Of a stretch of 64,000 nucleotides of DNA, positions 44,201 through 52,330 are shown in pieces. The notes below the pieces were generated by a model. The model saw only the letters and a program-made list of their open reading frames with translations, ran no database searches and was not told where the DNA came from. Position 1 is the stretch's first letter, and each line of letters begins with the position of its first letter. Origin of the DNA: MWCO01 sp964488865. GTDB lineage: Bacteria > Myxococcota_A > Polyangia > Polyangiales > Polyangiaceae. The stretch spans positions 1-64,000 of the forward strand of contig CAZAWR010000043.1 in NCBI GenBank assembly GCA_964488865.1, written 5' to 3'. The translations under genes and the position numbers were made by a program.

Positions 44201-45563
44201 CCAGATGATGGACCGGCTCTTCTTCCGGGGCGAGAAGCCCACGGGCAGTTTCCAGACCGGTGTGGGGTTCGGGGGCGCACACCACGAGGACCGTCTCTTC
44301 TGTACGGCGTTTCCCGTGCTCGGTCCGCGACCCGACCTGCAACTCGCCACCCACCTCACGCGTGCGGCCTACGCTTTGCGCGCGTCCGACGACCGCGCCG
44401 CTCACCAGGCCCTCGGCCAGGCCGTGCTCATCGCCCGGCGCTTCCTGCATGGGAACGACGTGACCGTCGGGTTCTCCGATCGTTTGACCCTGGACGCTGC
44501 GAAGGAAGAAGCACCCCTGGGGCAGATCGCGTGGGGGGCGGCCGTCGCGCGCGCACGAGGACACGTGGCGTGTGCCGATGTGATCGATCAGCTCGTCCGC
44601 GTCGTCGACGCCAAGCGGGAGAGTCCGCTCAAGACTTTGTTGCAGGATCAACCCGATGCGCCGTCCTCGCTCGAGACGCTCGGGTTCGAGGCCGCGGGGC
44701 CCTGGGTGCGATCCGCCTGGGGGGCGAAGACGGAGGAGGACGTGCGCGCGATGCGTGGGATCCCGTCGGGTTCGGGGGCGAATGCCATGCCGTCGTGGGC
44801 TTGGGTTCTGCTGGCTGCGCAGGTGGACCGAGGGGCCGCGAGTCCGGGGCGTGCGCGTCTGCGAACGCTTCGACCGGCAGGTCAGGTCGAGCGCGTTTTG
44901 GTGGATCGCGTGCGCGCACGACTGGAAGCAAGCGAGGGGCGTACGGTGCGACCGATCTCGCTGGACGATGCGAAGGTTCTGGCCGAAGGGGGGCTGCACT
45001 TCGAGTTGGTGTCCGCGGTGCTTGACGCCGTGGCTCAGGCGCGCGCGACCGGCAAACAAGCGGACGCGGGGAAGCTGGTGGACCTCGCGCTTTCGGCCGT
45101 GTCGCGCGAGCAGGCGCCGCTGGCGAGGGCGGACTTGCTGGCAGGGGTCTTCCGAAATTGGCCTCAGCGCGCCGACGACCTGACCTGGGCCGAGGCGATG
45201 GAACAGGTGCATTCGTCGCTCGAAGGGACCGTGCCCGCACCCGAAGAGGTGGACGTGCTCTACGGCGCGGTGTCTCGACTTGGGAGGCATCAGGCGTACT
45301 CGCGCATGGGCAAGCTCCTCGCTCGCCTGGAGGTTCTGATGGAACGCGCGCTCGGGCAGGATCACCCCAGCGCCATCGTGTTCGCTGCCGCTCAGCTTGC
45401 CGTGCGTGCCGTGCAAGGGGAGGCGGTGGATGCCTCGACGCTGCTCGGTCGTGCGCGCAAGAGCGGGCGCGTGGCCCCTGGGGTCCTCGCTTTTCTCCAG
45501 GCGCCGTCGGGCGCCGGCACCAAGGAGGCCAAGGCCCTGTTGGGCGCGCTTCCTCCGCTGTAG
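41223..45563 (+). CDS. Giant helical-repeat lipoprotein (1446 residues), unknown function
   Basis: The product begins with a lipoprotein signal (LCLSLAC) that fixes ATG 41223. The rest is almost entirely alpha-helical, with repeated Ala/Leu-rich helix pairs like TPR or HEAT solenoids (LAGAARAQGNAKEAGAMLSRAREAL, HFRAAAGLAANPRNVPYLPRLVEAA). No catalytic motif is seen. The length and repeat nature fit an outer-membrane scaffold facing the periplasm. It is followed by a lipoprotein gene 19 nt downstream, so the two are probably one operon. I know no named family. Confidence 0.72.
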   Translation: MRPALLFALCLSLACQNAGSSRASRMPDLARPCVQASTQDACAQAIASAAEQGDTATVGQLLTLATDWLPQPQAVPVARAAAWLAPAAWAPQRVLETLANQPPPTDALPPKGHVLVLGNARLTASPQTAVDLSVPSGQGPFAGRQLAMTLALATGSPAVAWEHDGQTHLIASAPLLERIAKVPVFFEPSASASAALCGKADRALRQGDRTQAYLLLGDGVESLPEDAAACRTLGPLHYLRWTLSGPAYAGVGNAHLEDLRNGCLKTAAASEEELREYFHQLSTLQAHRGTESFALPREWLSAEGRSTYLAHTDALAARWKDGRGDLLLALRDEMIARTETPRGACDTDFPSRTTKALDAAKRRLAAAGRDDLALPTLRTRFGEDGIVAEGVEDVIAWTAPPHRRWIRVPALTAALAGVEYASPSPKNAEVLAPICSTAHSEILAEITSDRRDGFHARNVVRMMALFRGAAVCGPPEKFSDVADAVLTRSSQGPDGKLGTLQALGLAALEIAVAALDKRIPSALVSGMALRDAMRRTRSSLGSTDEDVVLDASLGILLAGIDRYTAERADLAWVIDGAIRRLDPIVPKAADPGSPALVGYAPAVHLIAHALLVAVESSDNPDRRDVAAQRLDRVVERDVSLFLQAQGVPQYAEAMGKVLRNLAGAARAQGNAKEAGAMLSRAREALSPGADERGWWSIGLNLARLASLDLALHASLPEGTKPSVEADMALCDQTLQRLVDHAMRDFPQRRDGLDALHLLPALHRATFAGLFLAEDDDARWAVALDAAGKASQPALERLALRNASAKEAGFLAVLMDALQLAHAGGGPRRLVEDKATRQRWAAELSSRAKTYPPELAFVAEIAAGVGAHEAAPHEATAHFRAAAGLAANPRNVPYLPRLVEAAVLHHGGDTAGAASVVEEILAYGQEARTCGAPHEVDALLPYRAWAAEKLGKHKEADASLELFLQRTALFSGQGKLQCRLRSDRPAIILTADAHQMMDRLFFRGEKPTGSFQTGVGFGGAHHEDRLFCTAFPVLGPRPDLQLATHLTRAAYALRASDDRAAHQALGQAVLIARRFLHGNDVTVGFSDRLTLDAAKEEAPLGQIAWGAAVARARGHVACADVIDQLVRVVDAKRESPLKTLLQDQPDAPSSLETLGFEAAGPWVRSAWGAKTEEDVRAMRGIPSGSGANAMPSWAWVLLAAQVDRGAASPGRARLRTLRPAGQVERVLVDRVRARLEASEGRTVRPISLDDAKVLAEGGLHFELVSAVLDAVAQARATGKQADAGKLVDLALSAVSREQAPLARADLLAGVFRNWPQRADDLTWAEAMEQVHSSLEGTVPAPEEVDVLYGAVSRLGRHQAYSRMGKLLARLEVLMERALGQDHPSAIVFAAAQLAVRAVQGEAVDASTLLGRARKSGRVAPGVLAFLQAPSGAGTKEAKALLGALPPL

Positions 45564-45582
45564 ACTCCCCGAAGAGTTCCCG

Positions 45583-47007
45583 ATGATGACCCTATCCCGC
45601 GCTGTTGCCGTCACGCTCGCGACCGTGCTGCTCGCGTCGGGATGCTGCAGCAAGCCCAAGGGGTCGAGCGGCTCGACGGGGCCCAGTTTGGGTCCTCCGA
45701 TCGCGTCGGCTCCCCCGAAGCGTGTGATCGAGATGAAGCCAGGCAGCGACGATCCGCCTGCGAGCTGGACGTCGCCTGCGCAGAGCAAGGCCGCAGCCCC
45801 GGCGTTCGCGCAGCGCGACGGCTACGCGCCGCAACTCGCGGGAGACGTGAAGGTCCGGCTGTTCGAAGCGGCGGAACAAGGCGGGTCGCCCATTTCCGCG
45901 GACGGAGGTCCGAGCCCGTGCCTGGTGGTCTGTTCCGTCCGTGGGTTGAAGGCGGTGGACACGGGCTTCTTCAAGATGCTGTTCAACACGGGGGCGGCCG
46001 ACATGAATGTGCGTGTCACGCTCGACAAGGGCGATGAGATCGTGGCGCGGGGGCTTGAGGACCACGCTCACGTTCATGTTTCGGTTCCGCTCGTGGACTG
46101 CTCGGCGCGCAAGCGTTGGCGGTTTCACTTGCTGGATCGCGATGGGGGGGAGTCCTTCGACGACATGGGCACGACGCACGTGGCGCCCCCGTTTCCTTTG
46201 AAGAAGAAGGACGCGGTAGCGGACCTCGCCTGTCGAGCCGTGGCAGGGGAGAGTGTGGAGAGTGAGTTGCAGCAGGCCCTCGCGAACACGGACCAGACCC
46301 TCGAGCGCATTGTGGAGGACATGAAGGTGGACCCCACGGACTCTACCCTTGGGGTGCAGCCCGTGTTGTCGAGCATGCAGCGGGCGGTGAACGACCTGTC
46401 CGGTTGGGTGGGGTGGGCGGACCCGCGGGTGATCCGACGGCGGGACCTGGGGCTTCGCATCCTGGCGGCGATGCAGGAGGACCGGCTCGCCTTCGTGAAG
46501 GAGCATGCGTCCCAGCCGGCGAAGCCGGTGACGTTTCGCTATGGCCGTGGCGAGTACGAGGTCGGGACGGCGGTGTTGGACTGCAATGCACAGAAGGTTC
46601 AGGGGTACGCGGTGAAGCAAGAGGAGCGGTTGCGGGCGCAGCCCCCCATCGTATGCCTTCTCACGCTCAAGACGCGGAACCTGGGCGGAGATAGTCTCTC
46701 TTCCTCCTTGGGGGAGGGGCTTGGGTGGAACATGGTCGTGGCGCGTGACGACGGGGAGACGGCTCAGCCGCGTTTCCTTGCGTTCGAGGGGCCGGAAGTG
46801 ACGCGGGCCGAGACCGGGGTCGACATTCTCGCCGAGGGCGCGTCGGGCACGGTGGTGCTCGGCTTGCCTGCGGCGGCGTTTTCCGATGCTGCGCGACCGG
46901 TGCTGCTCGTGATGAGTCCCTTCATGAGCGAAGGGCCGGTGTTGGTGCCTTTGCCGGCGGCCCCTGGTCCTGCCCCCGCGGTCGTGTCGAGCGCGCGTGG
47001 GAAGTGA
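45583..47007 (+). CDS. Lipoprotein of unknown function (474 residues)
   Basis: A lipoprotein signal (LLASGCC) fixes the start at the first of two adjacent ATGs, with GAAGAG just upstream. The mature protein has an N-terminal beta domain with paired Cys (PCLVVCSVRG, VDCSARKRW), a helical middle and a second Cys-containing domain. Residues such as DNxxxV and D-G turns suggest extracellular beta-sandwiches; no family is evident. It follows the giant lipoprotein by 19 nt on the same strand, so the two may form a complex at the outer membrane. Confidence 0.68.
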   Translation: MMTLSRAVAVTLATVLLASGCCSKPKGSSGSTGPSLGPPIASAPPKRVIEMKPGSDDPPASWTSPAQSKAAAPAFAQRDGYAPQLAGDVKVRLFEAAEQGGSPISADGGPSPCLVVCSVRGLKAVDTGFFKMLFNTGAADMNVRVTLDKGDEIVARGLEDHAHVHVSVPLVDCSARKRWRFHLLDRDGGESFDDMGTTHVAPPFPLKKKDAVADLACRAVAGESVESELQQALANTDQTLERIVEDMKVDPTDSTLGVQPVLSSMQRAVNDLSGWVGWADPRVIRRRDLGLRILAAMQEDRLAFVKEHASQPAKPVTFRYGRGEYEVGTAVLDCNAQKVQGYAVKQEERLRAQPPIVCLLTLKTRNLGGDSLSSSLGEGLGWNMVVARDDGETAQPRFLAFEGPEVTRAETGVDILAEGASGTVVLGLPAAAFSDAARPVLLVMSPFMSEGPVLVPLPAAPGPAPAVVSSARGK

Positions 47008-47136
47008 GGGGAGGGTGGAATGAGTGGCGCGGCGGGGTCGGAGCCTGCTGTCGGTGGGAGGTTGGGGGGAGTGGCACGGTGGGGGCGCAACACGCCACCT
47101 CTTGACGGTCCTGCCGGCCAGCACCAGAGCGCTCGC

Positions 47137-48768
47137 ATGCCGTTCAAACATGTGTATGCTTTCCTCTTTCTCGCAACCGTGCTGAGCGCTTTCCCAGGTC
47201 ATGCGCAGACCGACCTTCGGGCCCAAGTCCCCAAGGCCGCTCCGACCGTCACCCGCGCGCCCGGGGCCCCGTCCCCCTTGCTCGAACGTCCGCGTTACCT
47301 CATCGCCTTTGCGGGGGACTCCTACGCATCCGGGGAAGGTGCACCCCAGAGTCCCTCCCCCAAGTGGTCGGACGAAGGCTGCCACCGCTCGCGGGAGAAC
47401 GGTCGCCATGCCGCCGCCAACGCCCTTGCCGCCCGGCTCGGGCCGGACTCCGTCGCTTTCGTCGACGTGTCCTGTTCCGGTGCGACCATTCGCAACGGGC
47501 TTCTTGGCGAATACCGCGGCGTGGCTGCCCTCCGCCCTTCCGGCCCGGGCAACGTGGCCTACCGTTACGAGCCGCAGGTGGAGCAGATCCGCACGTGGAT
47601 GAACCAGTTCCCCGGTCGGAGGCTCGACGCCCTCGTCATGTCGGTGGGGGGCAATGACGTCGGGTTCGCGAAGGTGGTGACCGCGTGCATGACCCCGGGG
47701 AATTGCAACCGGGACACGGGGCTTGCGAACCTCATCCAGCGCGGGGACCCAAGAAACCCTGAGGTCATCGGCATTCGCGCCATGCGGGAAGCCCTCACCC
47801 GGGTCGATACCGCCATACGGCAGCGTTTGAATCCCAGATCCATCGTGCTGACGGGCTACCCCGACCCTCTGCGGAGCCGCACGGGGGCCTACTGCAACGG
47901 CTACGACGAGGGCTACCAGATCCTTGCCATCCCCGGGGTGGAGAACTCTCCCGTGTGGGGAGCGATCGCGGGCGCGTCGGTCAAGGAGATTTCCCGCACG
48001 GAGGCGGGCTGGATCTACGACAACCTCCTGCAACCCCTGAACACGGAGCGAAGGCGGATCGCGGGCGAGCTTGCGTGGCAATTCGTCGAGGTCGAGGCCT
48101 TCACGAAACGCAACGGATACTGCGCCGGCAACAAGCGCATGTTCCAGACCCCGAAGACATCCATCCAGAGCCAGGGGGACTACAACGGAACCGCCCATCC
48201 GGATCGCAACGGCTTCAAGGTCTACCAAGCAGTCATCGAGGCCGCCTTGATCAAGCAGCTAGGGATTCGGCAGCCCATGAGCGCCGCCCCGGAGTTCTTC
48301 GACTGGCACATCCAGCGAAAACCTGCCACGGCGCCTCCCCCTTCCACGACGTCGGGGCCGCAGATCATGCGAGCCGAGCCGAGGCCCATCGCCGTGACCG
48401 AGGACACCGTGGATAGCCTCCGGGACGAGCCCATGGCGCAGGGGGCCGAGTTCTTCCTCACCGTGGTCGGAAAGGTGGGGCCCGTTCCGGGGCAGATCAC
48501 CGAGGTGGCGTTCCAGCACACGACGCGGGGCAATCCCACGGCCCAGAGCGAAGACTCCGCGTTTCAGACGAGCGTGCTTGCCGACCCCCGGCCGGGATAT
48601 CACACGAGCAGGCTCGACAGCGCAAGGTTCGGGGAGTGCTCGGTGGTGTTCGTGCGGTGGAGCACGAAGAGCTCCGCTTGGTACGACGCCTCCGTCACAG
48701 AGGTGAACCGTGCGCCGGTCAAACGGCTGAGGCTCAAGTGCAACGGTAAAGCGGTGGAGGAGATCTGA
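47137..48768 (+). CDS. Secreted GDSL/SGNH hydrolase
   Basis: The 543-residue product has a signal peptide (FLATVLSAFPGHAQ) that supports the ATG at 47137 rather than one 117 nt upstream. The SGNH motifs are present: GDSYASGEG (block I, Ser62), VGGNDVGF (block III, Asn173) and TAHPDRNGF (block V, His354). Three Cys pairs resemble those of streptomycete-type secreted lipases. After residue 385 a Pro/Thr linker leads to a 140-residue beta domain of unknown type. It would hydrolyse ester bonds of lipids or polysaccharide acetates outside the cell. The gene is monocistronic. Confidence 0.88.
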   Translation: MPFKHVYAFLFLATVLSAFPGHAQTDLRAQVPKAAPTVTRAPGAPSPLLERPRYLIAFAGDSYASGEGAPQSPSPKWSDEGCHRSRENGRHAAANALAARLGPDSVAFVDVSCSGATIRNGLLGEYRGVAALRPSGPGNVAYRYEPQVEQIRTWMNQFPGRRLDALVMSVGGNDVGFAKVVTACMTPGNCNRDTGLANLIQRGDPRNPEVIGIRAMREALTRVDTAIRQRLNPRSIVLTGYPDPLRSRTGAYCNGYDEGYQILAIPGVENSPVWGAIAGASVKEISRTEAGWIYDNLLQPLNTERRRIAGELAWQFVEVEAFTKRNGYCAGNKRMFQTPKTSIQSQGDYNGTAHPDRNGFKVYQAVIEAALIKQLGIRQPMSAAPEFFDWHIQRKPATAPPPSTTSGPQIMRAEPRPIAVTEDTVDSLRDEPMAQGAEFFLTVVGKVGPVPGQITEVAFQHTTRGNPTAQSEDSAFQTSVLADPRPGYHTSRLDSARFGECSVVFVRWSTKSSAWYDASVTEVNRAPVKRLRLKCNGKAVEEI

Positions 48769-48819
48769 GGCGGAGCTTGACCCGCCTGGTGGCGACGCTA
48801 CACTCCCGCCACCTTCCCC

Positions 48820-48841
48820 TCACGTGAGCGCGAGCGCTCGC
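48820..48841. promoter_or_regulatory. Two perfect palindromes upstream of the alpha/beta hydrolase operon
   Basis: TCACGTGA at 48820-48827 and GCGAGCGCTCGC at 48830-48841 are perfect palindromes separated by 2 bp. They end 15 bp before the GTG start of the hydrolase gene, at a position suited to an operator. They could also be chance in GC-rich DNA. Confidence 0.35.
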
Positions 48842-48856
48842 AGAACGGCCTGAGCC

Positions 48857-49837
48857 GTGACCACATCATCCCATCCCACCTGGGTCGACGTCACCATCGG
48901 CGCCCTCAACGGCGTACTCGGTGACTATCTCGTAGAGAGAGGCAACACCCTGGCGACACCCATGGTCGTGGTGCAGGGAAACGAGCCGGTTGCTCTGGCG
49001 GAGGAAGTGTTCGCGCACTCCGTGCCGAAGGCCACGCCCAAGGTGTGTGTTCTCGTGCACGGGTTGTGCTGCACGGAAGCGTTTTGGGAGTTCCCGACCG
49101 CCCCGGGCACCAGCTATGGCACGTTGTTGCGGGACGAGCTGGGCTTCACTCCGGTGTTTCTCCGCTACAACACGGGCTTGCGCATCTCCGAGAACGGGCG
49201 CGCCCTCGCGGGGCTGCTGACTCGGCTCATGGATGTCTATCCCGTCCGGGTCGAAGACCTGACCTTGCTGGGTCACAGCATGGGCGGGCTGGTGATTCGC
49301 AGCGCGTGCCTCGTGGCCGAGCAGGAACGCATGCCGTGGCTGGACCGCCTCCAGCGCGCCTTGTACATCGGCTCGCCCCACCTGGGGGCGCCGCTGGAAA
49401 AAGTCGGCAACGTGGCGGCTGCGGTGCTCGGCGCGGTTCCTGACCCCTTCACCCGTCTCGCCCGGGATCTCATCAATCGTCGCAGCATCGGGATCAAGGA
49501 CCTCCGGCATGGTCACATCAAAGACGAGGATTGGGCCGGCCTCGACCCGGACGACGTTCTCACGGGGTGTCGCACGACGGTGCCGCTGCGCAAGGGCATC
49601 CGGCACCACATCGTGGCCGGGACGTTGACTCGCAACGAGAACCACTTGATGGGCAAGCTGTTCGGGGACGCCATGGTGCCGCTGCGGAGCGCCACGAAGC
49701 CAGCGGAGCCGACCGCCGAAATCGAGGGGTTCCCGCCAGAACACGTGCGCATCTACCCAGGCATGCACCACATGCGCCTCGCGCGAGACCCGCAAGTCTA
49801 CGAACAGATTCGGGCATGGTGCCAGAACGGAGGCTGA
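48857..49837 (+). CDS. Alpha/beta hydrolase (PGAP1/lipase-like)
   Basis: The 326-residue cytoplasmic protein has LVHGLCC (oxyanion region, 67-72), LLGHSMGGLV (nucleophile Ser141) and a likely catalytic His in GMHHMRL near residue 307, with Asp in the FGDAMVP segment. There is no signal peptide. The first 55 residues are an N-terminal extension seen in related lipase-like proteins. The start is a GTG at 48857. It begins a three-gene unit with a 92-residue protein and a methyltransferase, joined by a 1-nt gap and a 4-nt overlap. The substrate is unknown; an acylglycerol or polyester lipase is plausible. Confidence 0.85.
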   Translation: MTTSSHPTWVDVTIGALNGVLGDYLVERGNTLATPMVVVQGNEPVALAEEVFAHSVPKATPKVCVLVHGLCCTEAFWEFPTAPGTSYGTLLRDELGFTPVFLRYNTGLRISENGRALAGLLTRLMDVYPVRVEDLTLLGHSMGGLVIRSACLVAEQERMPWLDRLQRALYIGSPHLGAPLEKVGNVAAAVLGAVPDPFTRLARDLINRRSIGIKDLRHGHIKDEDWAGLDPDDVLTGCRTTVPLRKGIRHHIVAGTLTRNENHLMGKLFGDAMVPLRSATKPAEPTAEIEGFPPEHVRIYPGMHHMRLARDPQVYEQIRAWCQNGG

Positions 49838-49838
49838 C

Positions 49839-50117
49839 GTGAGCCGGATCAAGGGACTCAAGGACCTGGTGCAGGATGGCGTTCACCACGGGACGACGGC
49901 CGTAGAGCAGGTGCATCGCGTGGTGGCGAGCAGGCCTTTCGATATCTTGGAGGCCGTTCCGGTGGTCGGGATTCCCACGCGGGGCGTGCGGGTCGCGCAC
50001 GACGCGATGTTGACCGTGGTGTACGGGACCATCCGTGGGGTCAACCGCATCGTGGGAGGTTTCGCCGACGGGGTCCTCGAGGGGATGGAGCAGGGCGAGG
50101 GCAAAGACGGCGAATGA
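49839..50117 (+). CDS. Small 92-residue protein coupled to the hydrolase
   Basis: It starts with GTG one nucleotide after the hydrolase stop and overlaps the methyltransferase start by 4 nt. The sequence is amphipathic with few charged residues in its centre (ILEAVPVVGIPTRGVRVAHDAMLTVVYGTIRGVNRIVGGFADGVL split across helices) and has acidic ends. It may bind the hydrolase or a membrane or lipid-granule surface. No family is recognised, but the tight coupling on both sides shows it is a real gene. Confidence 0.7.
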   Translation: MSRIKGLKDLVQDGVHHGTTAVEQVHRVVASRPFDILEAVPVVGIPTRGVRVAHDAMLTVVYGTIRGVNRIVGGFADGVLEGMEQGEGKDGE

Positions 50118-50824
50118 CGGACTTCCAGCGGATCTACCTGGAGCGTGCGGCGGACTACCACCGATTGATTGCGGCCGAGGACGTGAAGGGCCGGGTGGGG
50201 CACTGGCTCGAGGAGGTGCTGCGGGGGACGCGTGGGGAGGTCCTCGACGTAGGCGCCGGGACGGGCCGGGTGACCGGGTTGATCGCGCGCGCGGTTCCCG
50301 AGGTGCGGTTGGTCTGTACCGACGCGTCGGTGGCGATGCTGGACGAGCTTGGCGAGCACTGGAAGGACGAATTCGGGGAGCGCCGCGCGCCGGATGCGGT
50401 CGTTGCGGACTATCGATCGTTACCCTTCGAGGCGGGTCGGTTTGCGGCCGTGACGGCGGGCTGGGCGGTGGGGCATCTCACGGGGTTTCATCCGACGACG
50501 TGGCGGGAGGAAGCGCGACGGGTTCTGCGTGAGCTCGCGCGGGTGGCCGAGCCTGGGGCTCCGATCGCGATCCTGGAGACGCTGGGCACGGGGACCCGGG
50601 AGCCGGCTGCCCCGAACGAGTCGCTGGCAGCGCTCTATCGCATGTTCGAAGCCGACGGATTCGCACGTACGGTCCTGCGCACGGACTACCTGTTCGCGAC
50701 GCGCGCCGAGGCGGAGGAGTTGGTGTCGTTCTTCTTCGGCCCGGAGATGATTGCCCCTCTCGAGGATGCGGAGAACGGGGTAGCGCTCATCGAGTGGACC
50801 GGGGCGTGGCAGCGTCGGGCTTGA
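50114..50824 (+). CDS. Class I SAM-dependent methyltransferase
   Basis: The 236-residue product has motif I EVLDVGAGTGRV (42-53), an acidic residue after the second strand (CTDASVAML), and a C-terminal Rossmann continuation. These features place it in the class I methyltransferase superfamily (Methyltransf_11/25 type). The substrate cannot be read from the sequence. It overlaps the small upstream protein by 4 nt (ATGA at 50114-50117) and closes the operon; the next gene is convergent. Confidence 0.85.
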   Translation: MTDFQRIYLERAADYHRLIAAEDVKGRVGHWLEEVLRGTRGEVLDVGAGTGRVTGLIARAVPEVRLVCTDASVAMLDELGEHWKDEFGERRAPDAVVADYRSLPFEAGRFAAVTAGWAVGHLTGFHPTTWREEARRVLRELARVAEPGAPIAILETLGTGTREPAAPNESLAALYRMFEADGFARTVLRTDYLFATRAEAEELVSFFFGPEMIAPLEDAENGVALIEWTGAWQRRA

Positions 50825-50887
50825 TGGTTACCTTGGGGGCGGTGTTTTTCAGACCGAGCAAGCCCCCCGTCGCGCGGGAATGAGCCA

Positions 50888-52066
50888 TCAGGTTCGGTGT
50901 TCGGGGGCGGCCGGGTCGACGGGCTGTGGCGGCGTGTGGATGCGTTGCGTGCCGCCGGAGCCGGCGCCGGGCGGGTGAATGCAGAACTGTCCGGGGCGGG
51001 GTGTCAGGACGGGTTTGGCGCGTTCCCATTCCCGCTGCTTTTCTTCGACCCAGCGGGCGGACCCGAGGAAGATGGCCGCCCAGCGCATGTCCGGGGTGTT
51101 CGACAGCGCGATCTTCACGCCCATCGTCAACGGCGCCGACAGCAGGGCGCCGATCGGGCCCCACAGCCAGAACCAGAAGACCATCGAGACCAGCACCACC
51201 AGCGGGGAGAGTCCCAGGGCTCGTCCCATCACGCGCGGCTCGATCACGTTTCCCAACGCGGTGTTGATCACGAGGTACCCGACCGCCACCGCGAAGGCCG
51301 CCCCCGGGCCGAGTTGCACCCAGGCCAGCAACACCGGCGGAACCCCCGCGAGGATGCTGCCAATCGTCGGGATGTAGTTGAGCAAGAACGCGATCAGTCC
51401 CCACAGCACCGGGAAGTCGAGGCCCAGTACGGCCACCCACGTGCCTGTGAGCACCCCCGTAACCGCGCTGATCGCGGTCTTCACGAACAGGTACTTCTGC
51501 AGCTCCTTCGCCGCCGTTGCGAACCGGTGAAGGTCTGCGGCCGGGTCCCCCATCGCGTACCTGATCTTCACCTGCCATCGGCTGATCTCAAAGAGCAGGA
51601 ACACCACCAACAGCAGCACCAGCAGCGCCGTCGACACCACCGAGGCCACGCTCGACAGCAGCGACCCCACCATGGGCATCACGCTTCCCACCGACGAGAG
51701 GTGATCGTTGAACTCCCGCGAGAGGTGAACACCGTGGCGATCGAGCCAGGCGACATCTTCGCGGAGCACGAAAACGAGTCGGTCCTGATAGCGGGGGAGC
51801 GCCCCGTAGAAGCCGCCCAAGGAGTTGCCCACGAGAGAGATCAACGCTCCCACGACGCTCAGGTCGAGGAGCACGGCGAGCAAGATGGCCGCCGACGGCG
51901 GCACCCGCAGCCGCTCGAGGAAGCGGACGACGGGAACGGACACGGCCGTGATGACGATGGCCAGGGCAAGCGGGACGAGCAGTGGGCCGGCGACCTTCAG
52001 GCCGGCCACAACGATGACGAAGGCTGCGAGGAGAAGAACTGTCTTTTCGCCGGATCCGAGCTTCAT
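50888..52066 (-). CDS. AI-2E family transporter (PerM/UPF0118 type)
   Basis: The 392-residue product has about eight membrane helices: two near the N-terminus, a long amphipathic periplasmic part, then a group ending in LLNYIPTIGSILAGVPP and the family motif GNVIEPRVMGRALGLSPLVVLVSMVFWFWLWG. This last segment identifies the AI-2E/PerM family, whose members export small molecules such as autoinducer-2 or act as Na+/H+ antiporters. The C-terminal 50 residues are a disordered Pro/Gly-rich tail. The ATG at 52066 is preferred over one 78 nt upstream. It diverges from the flavodiiron gene. Confidence 0.9.
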   Translation of the reverse strand: MKLGSGEKTVLLLAAFVIVVAGLKVAGPLLVPLALAIVITAVSVPVVRFLERLRVPPSAAILLAVLLDLSVVGALISLVGNSLGGFYGALPRYQDRLVFVLREDVAWLDRHGVHLSREFNDHLSSVGSVMPMVGSLLSSVASVVSTALLVLLLVVFLLFEISRWQVKIRYAMGDPAADLHRFATAAKELQKYLFVKTAISAVTGVLTGTWVAVLGLDFPVLWGLIAFLLNYIPTIGSILAGVPPVLLAWVQLGPGAAFAVAVGYLVINTALGNVIEPRVMGRALGLSPLVVLVSMVFWFWLWGPIGALLSAPLTMGVKIALSNTPDMRWAAIFLGSARWVEEKQREWERAKPVLTPRPGQFCIHPPGAGSGGTQRIHTPPQPVDPAAPEHRT

Positions 52067-52315
52067 CTGGGGGCCTTGGGAACGACGTTCGCGGCAGGGG
52101 GATGACCGTCGCCAGAGGTTAGCCCACGCGAAGGGCGAGTGCACCCGCCGGGCGCGGCGGCGGGGTCATTCGAGGCGCTCCGGCACGTGCAGTGGCCACG
52201 AACCACCCCCGTTGTGGGGATGCTGTGCTATGGCCCCAACCAACGTGTCCCCGAGGGAAACCCGATGGCCTGTTCCGACATCGGAGCGCCTGCGGGGGCG
52301 AACGTTCCGAGAACC

Positions 52316-52322
52316 AAGGAGA
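52316..52322 (+). promoter_or_regulatory. Shine-Dalgarno sequence AAGGAGA that fixes the flavodiiron start
   Basis: AAGGAGA ends 8 nt before ATG 52331. It decides for this start over an in-frame ATG at 52265, which has no such sequence and would add an unconserved 22-residue leader. Confidence 0.8.
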
Positions 52323-52330
52323 CCCACGCC

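Noticed and set aside
41097..45788. Very long minus-strand frame of 1563 codons opposite the giant lipoprotein
   Set aside because: The plus-strand gene has a lipoprotein signal, Shine-Dalgarno-coupled neighbour and helical repeats. The antisense product is rich in Arg, Gly and His without order.
47050..47136. TGGCAC upstream of the GDSL gene as a sigma-54 promoter
   Set aside because: No TTGC follows at the required spacing, so the -24/-12 pair is incomplete.
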